Below, in pieces: positions 51,824 through 61,365 of a stretch of 64,000 nucleotides of DNA. The notes under the pieces were generated by a model, which had not been told where the DNA came from, searched no databases, and saw only the letters and a list, made by a program, of their open reading frames with translations. Location of the stretch: contig NZ_JAQQLF010000017.1 of assembly GCF_028548455.1 (NCBI RefSeq), positions 33,114-97,113 of the forward strand, written 5' to 3'. Each line of letters starts with the position of its first letter. Positions within the stretch are counted from its first letter, which is position 1. The position numbers and the translations under genes are program-made. The DNA is from Vogesella aquatica. Lineage in GTDB: Bacteria; Pseudomonadota; Gammaproteobacteria; Burkholderiales; Chromobacteriaceae.

Positions 51824-53026
51824 ATGGTTAAACAAGTACAGGAAGCTTACATCGTTGCCGCCACCCGTACCCCGGTGGGCAAGGCGCCACGTGGCATGAT
51901 GCGCCATGTTCGCCCGGACGATATGCTGGCACACGTTATTACCGGTGCACTGGCCCAGGTGCCGACACTGGACCCGAAATTGATTTCCGACTGCGTGGTC
52001 GGTTGCGCCTTCCCGGAAGCTGAGCAAGGCCTGAACATGGCACGTATTGGCGTGTTGCTGGCTGGCCTGCCTAATACCGTGGGTGGTATCACCATCAACC
52101 GTTACTGCTCGTCCGGTATCAATGCCGTACAGATGGCGGCTGACCGCATCCGCCTGGGTGAGGCGGATGTCGTGATTGCAGCCGGTTCCGAGTCCATGTC
52201 CATGGTGCCGATGATGGGCAACAAGGTTTCCTTGAACCCGGAAGTGTTTGCCAAGGATGAAAACTATGCCATCGCTTATGGTATGGGTCTGACTGCGGAG
52301 AAAGTAGCGCAGCAGTGGGGTATTTCCCGCGAAGACCAGGATGCGTTTGCGGTAGAGTCGCACCGCCGTGCCCTGGCTGCCATTGATGGCGGCAAGTTCA
52401 AGAACGAGATCACCCCGCTGGAAGTGACTTACCGCACACCCAACCTGGAAACCGGTGAAGTGGTCAGTAAGACCCGTGTACTGGATACCGACGAAGGCCC
52501 GCGCCGCGAAACCACGCTGGAAGGCTTGGCCAAGCTGAAAACCGTGTTCGATGCCAAAGGCTCGGTGACTGCCGGTAACTCGTCGCAGATGTCTGATGGC
52601 GCCGGTGCGGTGATTCTGGTGTCCGAGCGTGTACTCAAAGAGTTCAATCTGACACCGCTGGCTCGTTACGTGACCTTCTCCGTGAAAGGCGTTCCGCCTG
52701 AAATCATGGGTATCGGCCCGAAAGAAGCCATTCCTGCAGCCCTGAAGCAGGCCGGCCTGGCACAGAGCGATCTGAAATGGATCGAGCTGAACGAAGCCTT
52801 TGCCGCCCAGGCTTTGGCGGTGGCACGTGACCTGGAGCTGGATATGTCGCTGGTGAACCCGCACGGTGGCGCCATTGCCTTGGGTCACCCGCTGGGTGCA
52901 ACGGGCGCTATCCGTACCGCTACGCTGATTCACGGTATGCGTGATGCCGGCCAGCAAGGCCATGGCATGGTGACGATGTGTATCGGTACTGGTATGGGTG
53001 CTGCGGGCATTATCGAAGTGCTGTAA
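51824..53026 (+). CDS. fadA: Acetyl-CoA C-acyltransferase (thiolase, beta-oxidation)
   Basis: 400 aa. Catalytic Cys in INRYCSSGINAVQMAA, His in NPHGGAIALGHPLGATGA and Cys in MVTMCIGTGMGAAG. ATG 51824 follows AAGGAG. It makes acetyl-CoA plus shortened acyl-CoA and should form a complex with the preceding protein. Confidence 0.94.
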   Translation: MVKQVQEAYIVAATRTPVGKAPRGMMRHVRPDDMLAHVITGALAQVPTLDPKLISDCVVGCAFPEAEQGLNMARIGVLLAGLPNTVGGITINRYCSSGINAVQMAADRIRLGEADVVIAAGSESMSMVPMMGNKVSLNPEVFAKDENYAIAYGMGLTAEKVAQQWGISREDQDAFAVESHRRALAAIDGGKFKNEITPLEVTYRTPNLETGEVVSKTRVLDTDEGPRRETTLEGLAKLKTVFDAKGSVTAGNSSQMSDGAGAVILVSERVLKEFNLTPLARYVTFSVKGVPPEIMGIGPKEAIPAALKQAGLAQSDLKWIELNEAFAAQALAVARDLELDMSLVNPHGGAIALGHPLGATGAIRTATLIHGMRDAGQQGHGMVTMCIGTGMGAAGIIEVL

Positions 53027-53035
53027 TCAGTGTAT

Positions 53036-53096
53036 TGCGGCCAACCTTATGTTGGCCGCAATCACCAAAAAAGCCGGCTGACAAGCCGGCTTTTTT
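53036..53096 (+). terminator. Inverted word pair plus second terminator after the thiolase
   Basis: TGCGGCCAAC (53036-53045) and GTTGGCCGCA (53051-53060) form a hairpin with a 5-base loop. Immediately after, AAAAAAGCCGGCT and AGCCGGCTTTTTT (53067-53096) form a strong terminator between convergent genes. Confidence 0.9.
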
Positions 53097-53113
53097 CATG
53101 AGCTGAAGTGTGT

Positions 53114-54631
53114 TTACAGGCGTTCCAGTGTTTCAAATTCTACCTGCTGGCAATCTTCGAATATTGCATTGCTATGCAAAATGCGGATCTGGTAAGACTT
53201 GCCGTTGGCTGCAAAGGTCAGCTCTCTACCATTGTCTGCTAGCCGCTTGGGTATCAGAAAAACACGTTGCCCTTTTTTTGCGTTGGTTTGCGTAATGTAC
53301 AGGCCGCTGCTGCTATTGCTGTCATCGATGCCGCCTTCGCTCAGGCTGACAGGCAAGGGTAGGCTGCCAAGCACTTCAACGCCCACGCGGGTGCCGCCCT
53401 CGGCCAGGCGCTGCACACGGCGGATCACGCATAGCTGGCCAGGGTGTTCGCGTGAAGAAACCCAGATGGTGCGCCCGATCATCAGGCTTTCTACCGAGCG
53501 ACCCAGGTAGGTCAGGCCAAAACCCGCCTCGCTGGCATCGTTGACGCGCCAGTCATCATTGCTTTCGTCTTGCTGCAGTGCGTTGCGATTCACCTTCAGG
53601 TGGTGTGCTATTTTCTCGAAACCGATTTCCACTTTGGCGTGGCCAGTGGAGCTGAGGCGCTCATGCTGGCGCATGGACTTGCCGCCATCTTGCGACCAGC
53701 GGGATGACAGCTTTTGCAGCAGGTTACGCCAAGTGGGGGTATCCATGGCCGGCAGGGCCTGTTTGAAGCCCTCGGGGATGCCTTGGTCAAAATCCAGGAT
53801 CAGGTCGGCCAGACGGTTCACTACGAAATCGCCAGACCAGTAGCGGCAACCTTTGCCCAGCGTACCCCGACGCAGCAGCTGCGGCGGGGCGGGCAAGTCC
53901 AGATTGATCACGTACTGGAAATCACTTTTCGATGCCGTATTCTGTAGCTTGATACCTTCGGACAGGCGGGCCAGCAGCAAGTGGATGGCTTCGATCTCGA
54001 TGGTGAGTAGGTTGTCTGTTTGCGCCAGGTGCAGCATGGCCGCCTGGATCAGCAGCTGTTCGCCCGTGGTCGATTCGGACTGCTGGTCGTACATGGTGAT
54101 GGCTTTGCCATGAAACCCGTTTTGCTCGGCAAATTGGTACAAGCGATACGCCTGCTGCCAGGTGTTGCCATCGGCAGAAATGTAGCGCAAGGCACTCCAC
54201 TTGATCAGGCTAAGCTGGTGGTGCAGGGCACGGATGGCGACGCGTTCGATCTGGGCGTCGATCTGGCTGTTTTTGCTGCTCTGGAGCTGGCGCAAGCATA
54301 GCTGGTAGCCATTGGACAGCTCGGTCCAGTAAGCCAGGATGCTGGGCAAAAATGACTTGGACCGCGACGCACCGATCAGGAATTCCTTGCACAGCTTTCT
54401 GTGCATTTCAACCGCGCGGGTATCCACATACAAGAGCGTGGTGATGCGATCTTTCAGCGTAACGTTGGCGTCTTTATTGATTTTTGCCACCGCCTTGATG
54501 ATTTCGACCAGCGCCGTGTAGTACTCGGCATTCGGCAAATTTTTGACCAGCATGGTGGCCGACTCTGTCGACTCGCTAGAGGTCTTTTTTCTGCCTGAAA
54601 TGGCGCTAAGGATGGCTTTGATATCAATCAT
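53114..54631 (-). CDS. Unknown 505-aa protein with PilZ-like C-terminal region
   Basis: No signal peptide. Residues about 30-300 are mostly helical. Around residues 365-440 the sequence DDWRVNDASEAGFGLTYLG followed by RTIWVSSREHPGQLCVIRRV and RVGVEVLGSLPL has the (D/N)xSxxG element and strands of PilZ-like domains. The expected RxxxR is not obvious, so c-di-GMP binding is unproven. A single gene between terminator and a long upstream gap. Confidence 0.7.
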   Translation of the reverse strand: MIDIKAILSAISGRKKTSSESTESATMLVKNLPNAEYYTALVEIIKAVAKINKDANVTLKDRITTLLYVDTRAVEMHRKLCKEFLIGASRSKSFLPSILAYWTELSNGYQLCLRQLQSSKNSQIDAQIERVAIRALHHQLSLIKWSALRYISADGNTWQQAYRLYQFAEQNGFHGKAITMYDQQSESTTGEQLLIQAAMLHLAQTDNLLTIEIEAIHLLLARLSEGIKLQNTASKSDFQYVINLDLPAPPQLLRRGTLGKGCRYWSGDFVVNRLADLILDFDQGIPEGFKQALPAMDTPTWRNLLQKLSSRWSQDGGKSMRQHERLSSTGHAKVEIGFEKIAHHLKVNRNALQQDESNDDWRVNDASEAGFGLTYLGRSVESLMIGRTIWVSSREHPGQLCVIRRVQRLAEGGTRVGVEVLGSLPLPVSLSEGGIDDSNSSSGLYITQTNAKKGQRVFLIPKRLADNGRELTFAANGKSYQIRILHSNAIFEDCQQVEFETLERL

Positions 54632-55070
54632 TGGATACGGGGTCGGGTTCGGTTGGCCGAATCATGCTATGAGCTGCCTATAGTAGCGTAATCTCGTTGT
54701 GGATAGGAAATCTGGCTCAACGTGGCTGCTTTCTTTATACGGCCGTCGTGTACTGCATGGCCGGTGGTGCCGCCGTTATAAGCTTTTATGTGTGTTGTGA
54801 ATACAGAATAAACCATTTTTTGGCATTTTTTTGTCATTTTGTGGCATTTGCGGTTTTGCGGCAATGTAAGCATGCCCAAGCCCTCGCCTGTGGCATCGGG
54901 GGCATAGGGCTGTATGTGGAGAAAAACATACAATTGTTTCAATTCGCTTGCCGAACATTTGTTTGAAAATGCGCTGTCGGCCTTCGTGAGTGTAAATTGA
55001 GCAGTCACTCTAATTTCGGGGTGCTCAGCTAGTGACATCAAGATCACAAGTCATTCATCGAGGAGAACAT
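54632..55070. other. Long control region between the 505-aa gene and lipase
   Basis: About 440 bases, AT-rich in the middle, with no convincing gene (short frames inside lack a ribosome site and known sequence). It holds near-repeats of GGCATTTTT/GGCATTTG at 54819-54855 and a PsrA-type site CGAAC-ATTT-GTTTG (54952-54965, one base off) 105 bases before the lipase start. Probably divergent promoters; I could not fix their -10/-35. Confidence 0.5.
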
Positions 55071-56033
55071 ATGCGCAAGTTTATCGCCGCAAGAAAAATG
55101 CTCGCGGCAGCTGTGCTGCTGGCCGTGGGTTGGCAGCCGGCTTCCGGCATGGGCACAGTGCCTGCCGCCAGTGAAGCCAGCTATGCCAAAACCAAGTATC
55201 CGATTGTGCTGGTGCATGGCGTATTAGGCTTTGACAGCCTGCTGGGTATGGATTACTTCTACGGGATTCCGGCTGAGCTGCAACGTAGCGGGGCGCAGGT
55301 ATATGTGGCACAGGTATCGCCGGCCGATAGTTATGAGAAGCGTGGCGAACAGTTGCTGGCACAGGTGCAGCGTATCGTCGCCATGACAGGATCGCAGAAG
55401 GTAAACCTGATTGGTCACAGCATGGGCTCGCCCACGGCGCGTTACGTGGCATCGGTGCGGCCGGATCTGGTGGCTTCCGTTACCAGTGTGGGTGGCGTCA
55501 ACAAGGGCTCCAAAGTGGCGGATGCCATGCGTGGTGCCTTGCCGCCGGGTTCGGTTGCCGAGTCGGTTGCCGTGGCCGCCGGCGGGGCGCTGGCCAGTCT
55601 GATCCGCCTGTTTTCCACGGGCAGCAGCTTGTCGCAGGACGAGCTGGCAGCGCTGGATGCGCTGACCACCGCCGGAACCCTTGCTTTCAATCGCCGCCAT
55701 CCGCAAGCGATACCTGCTACTGCGTGTGGCGAGGGCGCTTATCAGGTGAATGGTATCCATTACTTCTCCTGGTCCGGCGCGCAACCTTATACCAACCCGC
55801 TGGATGTAGGCGACCCGCTGTTGGCCGCAACCAGTCTGGTATTTGGTGCGGAGCCAAACGATGGTCTGGTTGGCACGTGTTCTTCGCACCTGGGGCAGGT
55901 GATACGCGATAACTACCGCTTCAATCACCTGGATGAAACCAATATGTTCTTTGGGCTGGGCAATATTCTCGAAACCAGCCCGGTAACGTTGTTCCGCCAG
56001 CACGCGAACCGCCTGCGCAATATCGGGGTATAG
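55071..56033 (+). CDS. lipA: Secreted triacylglycerol lipase, family I (LifO-dependent)
   Basis: 320 aa with signal peptide (about residues 1-26). LVHGVLGFD oxyanion segment, nucleophile Ser 117 in IGHSMGS, Asp 264 in PNDGLV, His 286 in FNHLDETN. Cys 219 and Cys 270 probably form the single disulfide seen in Burkholderia/Chromobacterium lipases. Exported by Sec, folded by the foldase encoded 2 bases downstream, then secreted by type II. The ATG follows GAGGAG. Confidence 0.94.
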   Translation: MRKFIAARKMLAAAVLLAVGWQPASGMGTVPAASEASYAKTKYPIVLVHGVLGFDSLLGMDYFYGIPAELQRSGAQVYVAQVSPADSYEKRGEQLLAQVQRIVAMTGSQKVNLIGHSMGSPTARYVASVRPDLVASVTSVGGVNKGSKVADAMRGALPPGSVAESVAVAAGGALASLIRLFSTGSSLSQDELAALDALTTAGTLAFNRRHPQAIPATACGEGAYQVNGIHYFSWSGAQPYTNPLDVGDPLLAATSLVFGAEPNDGLVGTCSSHLGQVIRDNYRFNHLDETNMFFGLGNILETSPVTLFRQHANRLRNIGV

Positions 56034-56035
56034 CC

Positions 56036-56947
56036 ATGGTCGGGCATCGCAAAGCATGGCTGCTGCTGCCGGTATTGCTGCTTGTAGGGGCTTGGTGGTG
56101 GCCGGGTGGCGATGGCCCGCTGTCTGCGCAGGAGGAGGTGTTCGCCCCTTCCTTGCGCCAGACCGCGGTGGACGGCCTGGCGGGAGCAGCAGGTAGTAGC
56201 GTAATGACAAGGTTGCAATTGAAAGCCTTGTTTGACTACTACCTTTCAACGCTGGGTGAGCGCTCGCTCGACGATATCCGGCACGAAATTCTCCTTCAGC
56301 TGGAAAAGCGCTTGTCAGGCCCGGCGCTGGCCGATGCGCAAGACCTGCTGCGCCGCTATCTGGGCTATCAGCACGCGCTGGCCGACCTGGGTAAAGGCAT
56401 GGCAGGGCAGGCGCAGACCCTAGATACCATGGCGGCCAGATTGCAAGCCGTGCAGCAAACGCGTAGCCGGTATTTCGGCGCGCAGGAAATTGCCGAGCTT
56501 TTTGGTCATGCCGATGTGCTCGATCGCTTCGTGCTGCAGCGTACGCAGATCATGCAACGTGCCGACTTGAGTGCTGCCGAAAAGCAGAAGCAGATTGCGC
56601 AGCTGGAGGCCGGGCTGCCTGCGCAGCAACAGCAATGGCGCCGGCAGGCTACCCGGCACATTACGCTTGCCGAGTCCGAGCAGGCCTTGTTGCAGCAAGG
56701 TGGTAGTGCTAGTGACTTGCAGGCGTTGCGTGCCGCCGAGGTGGGGCCGGAGGCGGCAGAAAGGTTGGCCGCAGTGGACCGGGAAAACCAGGCATGGAAC
56801 GCGCGGCTGGTGCAATGGAAGCTGCAGCGGCAGGCAATCGCATCTGATGTTGCCTTGTCGCCTGCCCAGCGCCAGCAAGCGGAGCAAGCCTTGCAGCAAA
56901 AGCTATTCAGCGAAACCGAGCAGCGACGCTTGCTGGCCTACCAGTAG
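56036..56947 (+). CDS. lifO: Lipase secretion chaperone (foldase)
   Basis: 303 aa. One N-terminal membrane helix (about 7-20), a variable linker, then LFDYYLSTLGE, the conserved foldase motif, and a long helical domain. It anchors in the inner membrane and folds the lipase in the periplasm. Partner gene directly upstream. Uptake-like word at 56764-56773. Confidence 0.93.
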   Translation: MVGHRKAWLLLPVLLLVGAWWWPGGDGPLSAQEEVFAPSLRQTAVDGLAGAAGSSVMTRLQLKALFDYYLSTLGERSLDDIRHEILLQLEKRLSGPALADAQDLLRRYLGYQHALADLGKGMAGQAQTLDTMAARLQAVQQTRSRYFGAQEIAELFGHADVLDRFVLQRTQIMQRADLSAAEKQKQIAQLEAGLPAQQQQWRRQATRHITLAESEQALLQQGGSASDLQALRAAEVGPEAAERLAAVDRENQAWNARLVQWKLQRQAIASDVALSPAQRQQAEQALQQKLFSETEQRRLLAYQ

Positions 56948-56958
56948 CGTATGGCAAG

Positions 56959-56993
56959 AAAAAAGAGCAGCGCATGGTGCGCTGCTCTTTTTC
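56959..56993. terminator. Bidirectional terminator
   Basis: AAAAAGAGCAGCGC and GCGCTGCTCTTTTT, loop of 4 bases, between convergent lifO and trpC. Confidence 0.9.
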
Positions 56994-57000
56994 ATGGCTA

Positions 57001-57792
57001 TCAGGCAAACAGTTGCTGCAAGCCTTGGCCGGGATCCGGCTGGCGCATGAAGGCCTCGCCGACCAGGAAAGTGTGTACGGCGTTGTCACGCATCCGCTGT
57101 ACGTCCTGTGGCTGCACGATGCCGCTTTCGGTGACGGCAATGCGGTCTTTGCCGATTTCCGGCAGCAGGCGCAGCGTGGTGTCCAGGCTTACTTCAAAAG
57201 TACGCAGGTTGCGGTTGTTGACGCCTACCAGCGGGGTGTTCAGCTGCAGGGCGGCTTCCAGTTCGTACTCGTCATGTACTTCTACCAGCACCGCCATGCC
57301 CAGCTCGTGTGTCAGTGCTTCGAAATCACGCATCTGTGGCAGGCTCAGGCAGGCGGCAATCAGCAGGATGCAGTCGGCACCGATGGCCCGCGCTTCGTAG
57401 ATCTGGTACTCGTCTACCATGAAGTCTTTGCGCAGTACCGGCAGCTGGCAGGCGGTACGGGCAGCCTGCAGGTAGTCTTCGTGGCCCTGGAAATATTGCG
57501 CATCGGTCAGTACGGACAAGCAGGCGGCGCCCGCTTGCTCGTAGCTTTGCGCAATCTGTGCCGGGTTGAAGTCGGCTCGGATCACCCCTTTGCTCGGGCT
57601 GGCTTTTTTGGCTTCGGCAATCACTGCGGCCAGGCCGGCAGTATGCTTGGCGCGGATGGCGGCAACAAAGTCGCGCTGGTCGCCGTGGCGGCCTTCGGCT
57701 TCGGCGCGCAGGCTGGCGAGGCTGCGTTGCGGGCGGCGCTGCGCGACTTCTTCTACCTTGGTGGCACAGATTTTTTTCAGAATGTCGGACAT
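57001..57792 (-). CDS. trpC: Indole-3-glycerol phosphate synthase
   Basis: 263 aa TIM barrel. [52 protein letters not shown] and [13 protein letters not shown] are the TrpC signatures. Tryptophan synthesis. Other trp genes are not adjacent in this window. Confidence 0.96.
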   Translation of the reverse strand: MSDILKKICATKVEEVAQRRPQRSLASLRAEAEGRHGDQRDFVAAIRAKHTAGLAAVIAEAKKASPSKGVIRADFNPAQIAQSYEQAGAACLSVLTDAQYFQGHEDYLQAARTACQLPVLRKDFMVDEYQIYEARAIGADCILLIAACLSLPQMRDFEALTHELGMAVLVEVHDEYELEAALQLNTPLVGVNNRNLRTFEVSLDTTLRLLPEIGKDRIAVTESGIVQPQDVQRMRDNAVHTFLVGEAFMRQPDPGQGLQQLFA

Positions 57793-57817
57793 TGTGCGTG
57801 GGCTTTCTGCTGTGCGC

Positions 57818-58771
57818 TTATGGGCGCTGGTATGAATCGAAAAATGCTAACAGACGCTGGGGTAGCCACGCCAGTGTGCCGGGGAACGGGCCGCTGACAA
57901 AGCCCACATGCCCGCCTTCCTGCGGTTGCTCCAGCTGCACGGCGGCGCTGACATCGGCCGGGCCGGGCAGGGCGTGTGGCGGCAGAAAGGGGTCGTTGAC
58001 CGCGTTCAGTACCAAGGTTGGCCGCACAATCTGCTTGAGTAGCGGTTTGCTGCTGGCGCGGGCCCAGTAGTCCTGCACATTGCGGTAGCCATGCAGCGGG
58101 GCGGTGACCAGGTTATCGAATTCGCCGAAGGTGCGGGCCTTTTGCACCGCACGGCGGTCGAACAGGCCAGGGTGGCGTTGTAGCTGTGCCAATGATTTGG
58201 GCTTGAGCGTGTTCATGAACATGCGTGTGTACAGCAGGCGGCCCATGCCCCGGTCCAGCCGCGTGCTGGCAGCTGCCAGGTCTAGCGGGGCCGAGATGGC
58301 CGCAGCGGCCAGTGGTATGGCCTTGTCGCGCAGTTCGCCCATATGGCGCAGCAGCATATTGCCGCCCAGGGACACGCCAGCGGCAAACAGCTGCGGGTTT
58401 TCTGCGGCCAACCGGGTGCATATCCAGCCTATCTCGGCGGCATCCCCGGCGTGGTAGGCGCGTGGCAGCGTGTTTTCCACGCCGCCGCAGCCACGAAAGT
58501 GTGGCACGACGCCATGCCAGCCCCGGGCTTGTAGTGCGCGCATCAGGGCGATGGCGTAATGGCTGTTGCTGCTGCCTTCCAGGCCGTGAAACAGCACCAC
58601 CAGCGGCTGGCCGGCCTGGCCGTCAATGCGGTCTACCGCGATCTGGCCGCCATCGGGCGTAGCCCAAAGCTCGCGACGGTAGTCTGGCGCGGTCTGTCTG
58701 AGCATGGTGGCGGGCCAGATAGTCTGGGCGTGGCCGCCGCGCAGCCAGCGGGGGGCGTGGTACGGGGTCAC
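57818..58771 (-). CDS. YheT family alpha/beta hydrolase
   Basis: 317 aa. [11 protein letters not shown] at the N-terminus, [21 protein letters not shown] (nucleophile Ser), NDPFLP (Asp) and GGHVGFVSG (His) match the YheT/EMB8 hydrolase family. Substrate unknown. Overlaps mog by 4 bases. Uptake-like words at 58017-58026 and 58403-58412. Confidence 0.9.
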   Translation of the reverse strand: MTPYHAPRWLRGGHAQTIWPATMLRQTAPDYRRELWATPDGGQIAVDRIDGQAGQPLVVLFHGLEGSSNSHYAIALMRALQARGWHGVVPHFRGCGGVENTLPRAYHAGDAAEIGWICTRLAAENPQLFAAGVSLGGNMLLRHMGELRDKAIPLAAAAISAPLDLAAASTRLDRGMGRLLYTRMFMNTLKPKSLAQLQRHPGLFDRRAVQKARTFGEFDNLVTAPLHGYRNVQDYWARASSKPLLKQIVRPTLVLNAVNDPFLPPHALPGPADVSAAVQLEQPQEGGHVGFVSGPFPGTLAWLPQRLLAFFDSYQRP

Positions 58772-59346
58772 GCTACAGGTTTGATGGCGGACTTGGGGCG
58801 GAATGCTTTGACCACTTCTTCGCGCGTTTCCACATACGGTGCGCCAATCAGGTCCAGACAGTAGGGCACGGCGGCAAAGATGCCGGGCACGGTGACAACA
58901 CCGTCTTCGCGCAAGCCTTCCAGCGTTTCACGTATCGCTTTGGGCTGGCCGGGCAGGTTCAGGATCAGGCTTTGTTTGCGGATGACGCCTACCTGGCGTG
59001 ACAGGATGGCGGTAGGCACAAACTTCAGGCTGATCTGGCGCATCTGCTCGCCAAAGCCTGGCATCACGCGGTCGGCTACCGCCAGCGTGGCTTCCGGTGT
59101 CACGTCGCGCAAGGCCGGGCCGGTGCCACCTGTGGTGAGCACCAGATGGCAGCCTTGCTCGTCAACCAGCTCGCACAGGGTGGCTTCGATGATGGCTTGT
59201 TCGTCCGGAATCAGACGGGTAGTGGTTTCGAAGGGGCTGCGGATGCACAGGCTCAGCCAGTCCACCAGCGCAGGGATGCCCTTGTCTTCGTATACGCCTT
59301 GGCTGGCGCGGTCCGAGATGGATACCAGCCCGATTTTCAGACTCAT
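58768..59346 (-). CDS. mog: Molybdopterin adenylyltransferase
   Basis: 192 aa. SDRASQGVYEDKG, LVLTTGGTGPALRDVTPEAT and NLPGQPKAI are the MogA signatures. It adenylates molybdopterin before molybdenum insertion. Overlaps yjgA by 4 bases. Confidence 0.93.
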   Translation of the reverse strand: MSLKIGLVSISDRASQGVYEDKGIPALVDWLSLCIRSPFETTTRLIPDEQAIIEATLCELVDEQGCHLVLTTGGTGPALRDVTPEATLAVADRVMPGFGEQMRQISLKFVPTAILSRQVGVIRKQSLILNLPGQPKAIRETLEGLREDGVVTVPGIFAAVPYCLDLIGAPYVETREEVVKAFRPKSAIKPVA

Positions 59347-59906
59347 GCCTCGTCGTCCTGTCCGACGGTGTCTTCCGGTGCATTCTTCTGGCGGCCTTGT
59401 TCCGGGATCAGCTCTTTGATCATCTGGAACAGCAGGCGGGTTGCCTTTGGCGGCTTGGCTTCGTCGCGCTCTTTGCGGGCGTTGCGCACGGTAGTGCGTA
59501 GCTGTTGCACGTCCACTTCCGGGAAGTCGTCAATGAAGATTTGCACGTTCTTGTCGTCTTCCAGCAGGCGTTCGCGCCAGCGTTCAACCAGATGCAGCCA
59601 GCGCGTGTGTGTGCTGGAGTCGCCGCGCAAGGCGGCCAGTTTTTGCTCGATCGGCTCCGGGTCGATGTCACGCATCAGTTTGCCGATGTACTGCAGCTGG
59701 CGGCGCTTGGCACCGTTGGCAGTAAAGCGCTGGTAGTCCAGTACGGCGGCCAGCAGGGCATCATCCAGCTCCATCTTTTTCAGCTTGGCAGCAGGTAGCT
59801 CGGTGAGCGCGCGGCCAATGTTCTGCAGCGCATCCATATCACGCTTGAGCTGGGATTTGCTGGGGGGCAGGCCATTATTGCTGCCATTGTTAAAAACGTT
59901 CGACAT
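59343..59906 (-). CDS. yjgA: Ribosome-associated protein YjgA (DarP)
   Basis: 187 aa. PPSKSQLKRDMDALQNIGRAL, RRQLQYIGKLMRDIDP and RWRERLLEDD are typical. It assists late 50S assembly. Divergent from pmbA, the usual arrangement. Confidence 0.94.
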   Translation of the reverse strand: MSNVFNNGSNNGLPPSKSQLKRDMDALQNIGRALTELPAAKLKKMELDDALLAAVLDYQRFTANGAKRRQLQYIGKLMRDIDPEPIEQKLAALRGDSSTHTRWLHLVERWRERLLEDDKNVQIFIDDFPEVDVQQLRTTVRNARKERDEAKPPKATRLLFQMIKELIPEQGRQKNAPEDTVGQDDEA

Positions 59907-60012
59907 TCGCTAAGACTTGATTAAGGTTTCAAGCTGGTATGATACCGGAAAAGAACCCGTCACGGCCGACTGGTGTGTGTTCCCGTCGTGCCTTACTACT
60001 AGAGAAAACCAT

Positions 60013-61365
60013 ATGGCAGAGCAGATTTTTTCGTATACCGAGGCGGCACTGGAAGACATTGCTGCCCGTATGCTGGCGCTGGCCCGTGCTGGCGGTGCTA
60101 CCGCTGCGGAAACCGACGTATCCGAGGGGTGTGGGCAGAATGTGTCGGTGCGCTTGGGCGAAGTGGAAACCATCGAATACAACCGTGACAAAGGCGTGTC
60201 GCTGACGGTGTATCTGGGCCAGAAAAAGGGCCATGCCAGCACGTCGGACTTCTCCGACAAGGCGCTGGCCGATACCGCGGCTGCCGCACTGAATATCGCA
60301 CGCTATACCGCAGAGGATGACTGCGCGGGTCTGGCTGACCCGGCATTGCTATTGAAAGCTGGCGACCGCCGCGACCTGGACTTGTATCACCCCTGGGATT
60401 TGCCGGTAGAGCAGGCCATCGCGCTGGCGCGCCAGTGCGAGGACGTGGCGCGCGGCGTAGATGCGCGCATCAGCAACTCGGAAGGTGGCTCCGTGGCTAC
60501 CCATGTCACGCGCCATTGCTATGCCAATAGCCACGGCTACAGTGGCAGCCTGACCACTTCGCGCCATAGCCTGTCGGCGTCAGTGGTGGCTAGTGGTGCC
60601 AATAGCATGCAGCGCGACTACTGGTACAGTACCGCGCGCCATGCTGGCGACTTGCTGTCGGCAGAAGAGGTTGGCCGCATTGCTGGAGAGCGTGCGGTGC
60701 GCCGCCTGGATGGCCGCCGCGTGAAAACCGGGCAATACCCGGTGTTGTTCGAGGCGCCGGTGGCCGGCAGCTTGCTGAGCCACCTCGTACAGGCGGTGAG
60801 TGGTGGCAGCCTGTATCGCAAGTCCAGCTTCTTGCTCGATAGCCTGGGGCAGCAAGTAGCTGCGCCGCTATTGAATATCAGCGAAGACCCGTTTGTGTTG
60901 CGTGGTCTGGCCAGCGGCTGCGCTGACGACGAGGGGGTTGCTACCAGTGCGCGCCAGTTTGTGAAGGATGGCGTGTTGCAGGGTTACTTCCTGGGTAGCT
61001 ACTCCGCCCGCAAGCTGGGTATGCAAAGCACCGGCCACGCCGGCGGCGCGCACAACCTGGTGGTGCGGCCAACGCTGGCGGGTGGTTTGCCGGCTTTGCT
61101 GGCACGCATGGGTACCGGCCTGCTGGTAACCGAGCTGATGGGGCAGGGCATCAATATGGTGACCGGTGATTACTCGCGTGGCGCCAGTGGTTTCTGGGTG
61201 GAAAACGGCGTGATTGCCTACCCGGTAGAGGAGTTGACCATTGCCGGTAATCTGCGCGACATGCTGCAGGGCATCGATGCCATTGGTGACGATATCGACT
61301 ACCGTGGCAGCCGCCACATGGGCTCGGTGCTGCTGGGTAGTATGATGGTGGCAGGCGAGGCGTGA
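60013..61365 (+). CDS. pmbA: Metalloprotease subunit PmbA/TldE
   Basis: 450 aa, same as E. coli PmbA. SKEDIA-type N-terminus is here EAALEDIAARML; GQNVSVRLGEVETIEYNRDKG and GQGINMVTGDYSRGASGFWVE are characteristic. TldD/TldE processes peptides such as microcins and CcdA. tldD is not in this window. ATG 60013 follows GAGA. Confidence 0.95.
   Translation: MAEQIFSYTEAALEDIAARMLALARAGGATAAETDVSEGCGQNVSVRLGEVETIEYNRDKGVSLTVYLGQKKGHASTSDFSDKALADTAAAALNIARYTAEDDCAGLADPALLLKAGDRRDLDLYHPWDLPVEQAIALARQCEDVARGVDARISNSEGGSVATHVTRHCYANSHGYSGSLTTSRHSLSASVVASGANSMQRDYWYSTARHAGDLLSAEEVGRIAGERAVRRLDGRRVKTGQYPVLFEAPVAGSLLSHLVQAVSGGSLYRKSSFLLDSLGQQVAAPLLNISEDPFVLRGLASGCADDEGVATSARQFVKDGVLQGYFLGSYSARKLGMQSTGHAGGAHNLVVRPTLAGGLPALLARMGTGLLVTELMGQGINMVTGDYSRGASGFWVENGVIAYPVEELTIAGNLRDMLQGIDAIGDDIDYRGSRHMGSVLLGSMMVAGEA

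Noticed and set aside
54667..55047. Open frame of 126 residues in the gap before the lipase
   Set aside because: No ribosome site, no recognisable sequence, and it overlaps the lipase control region.
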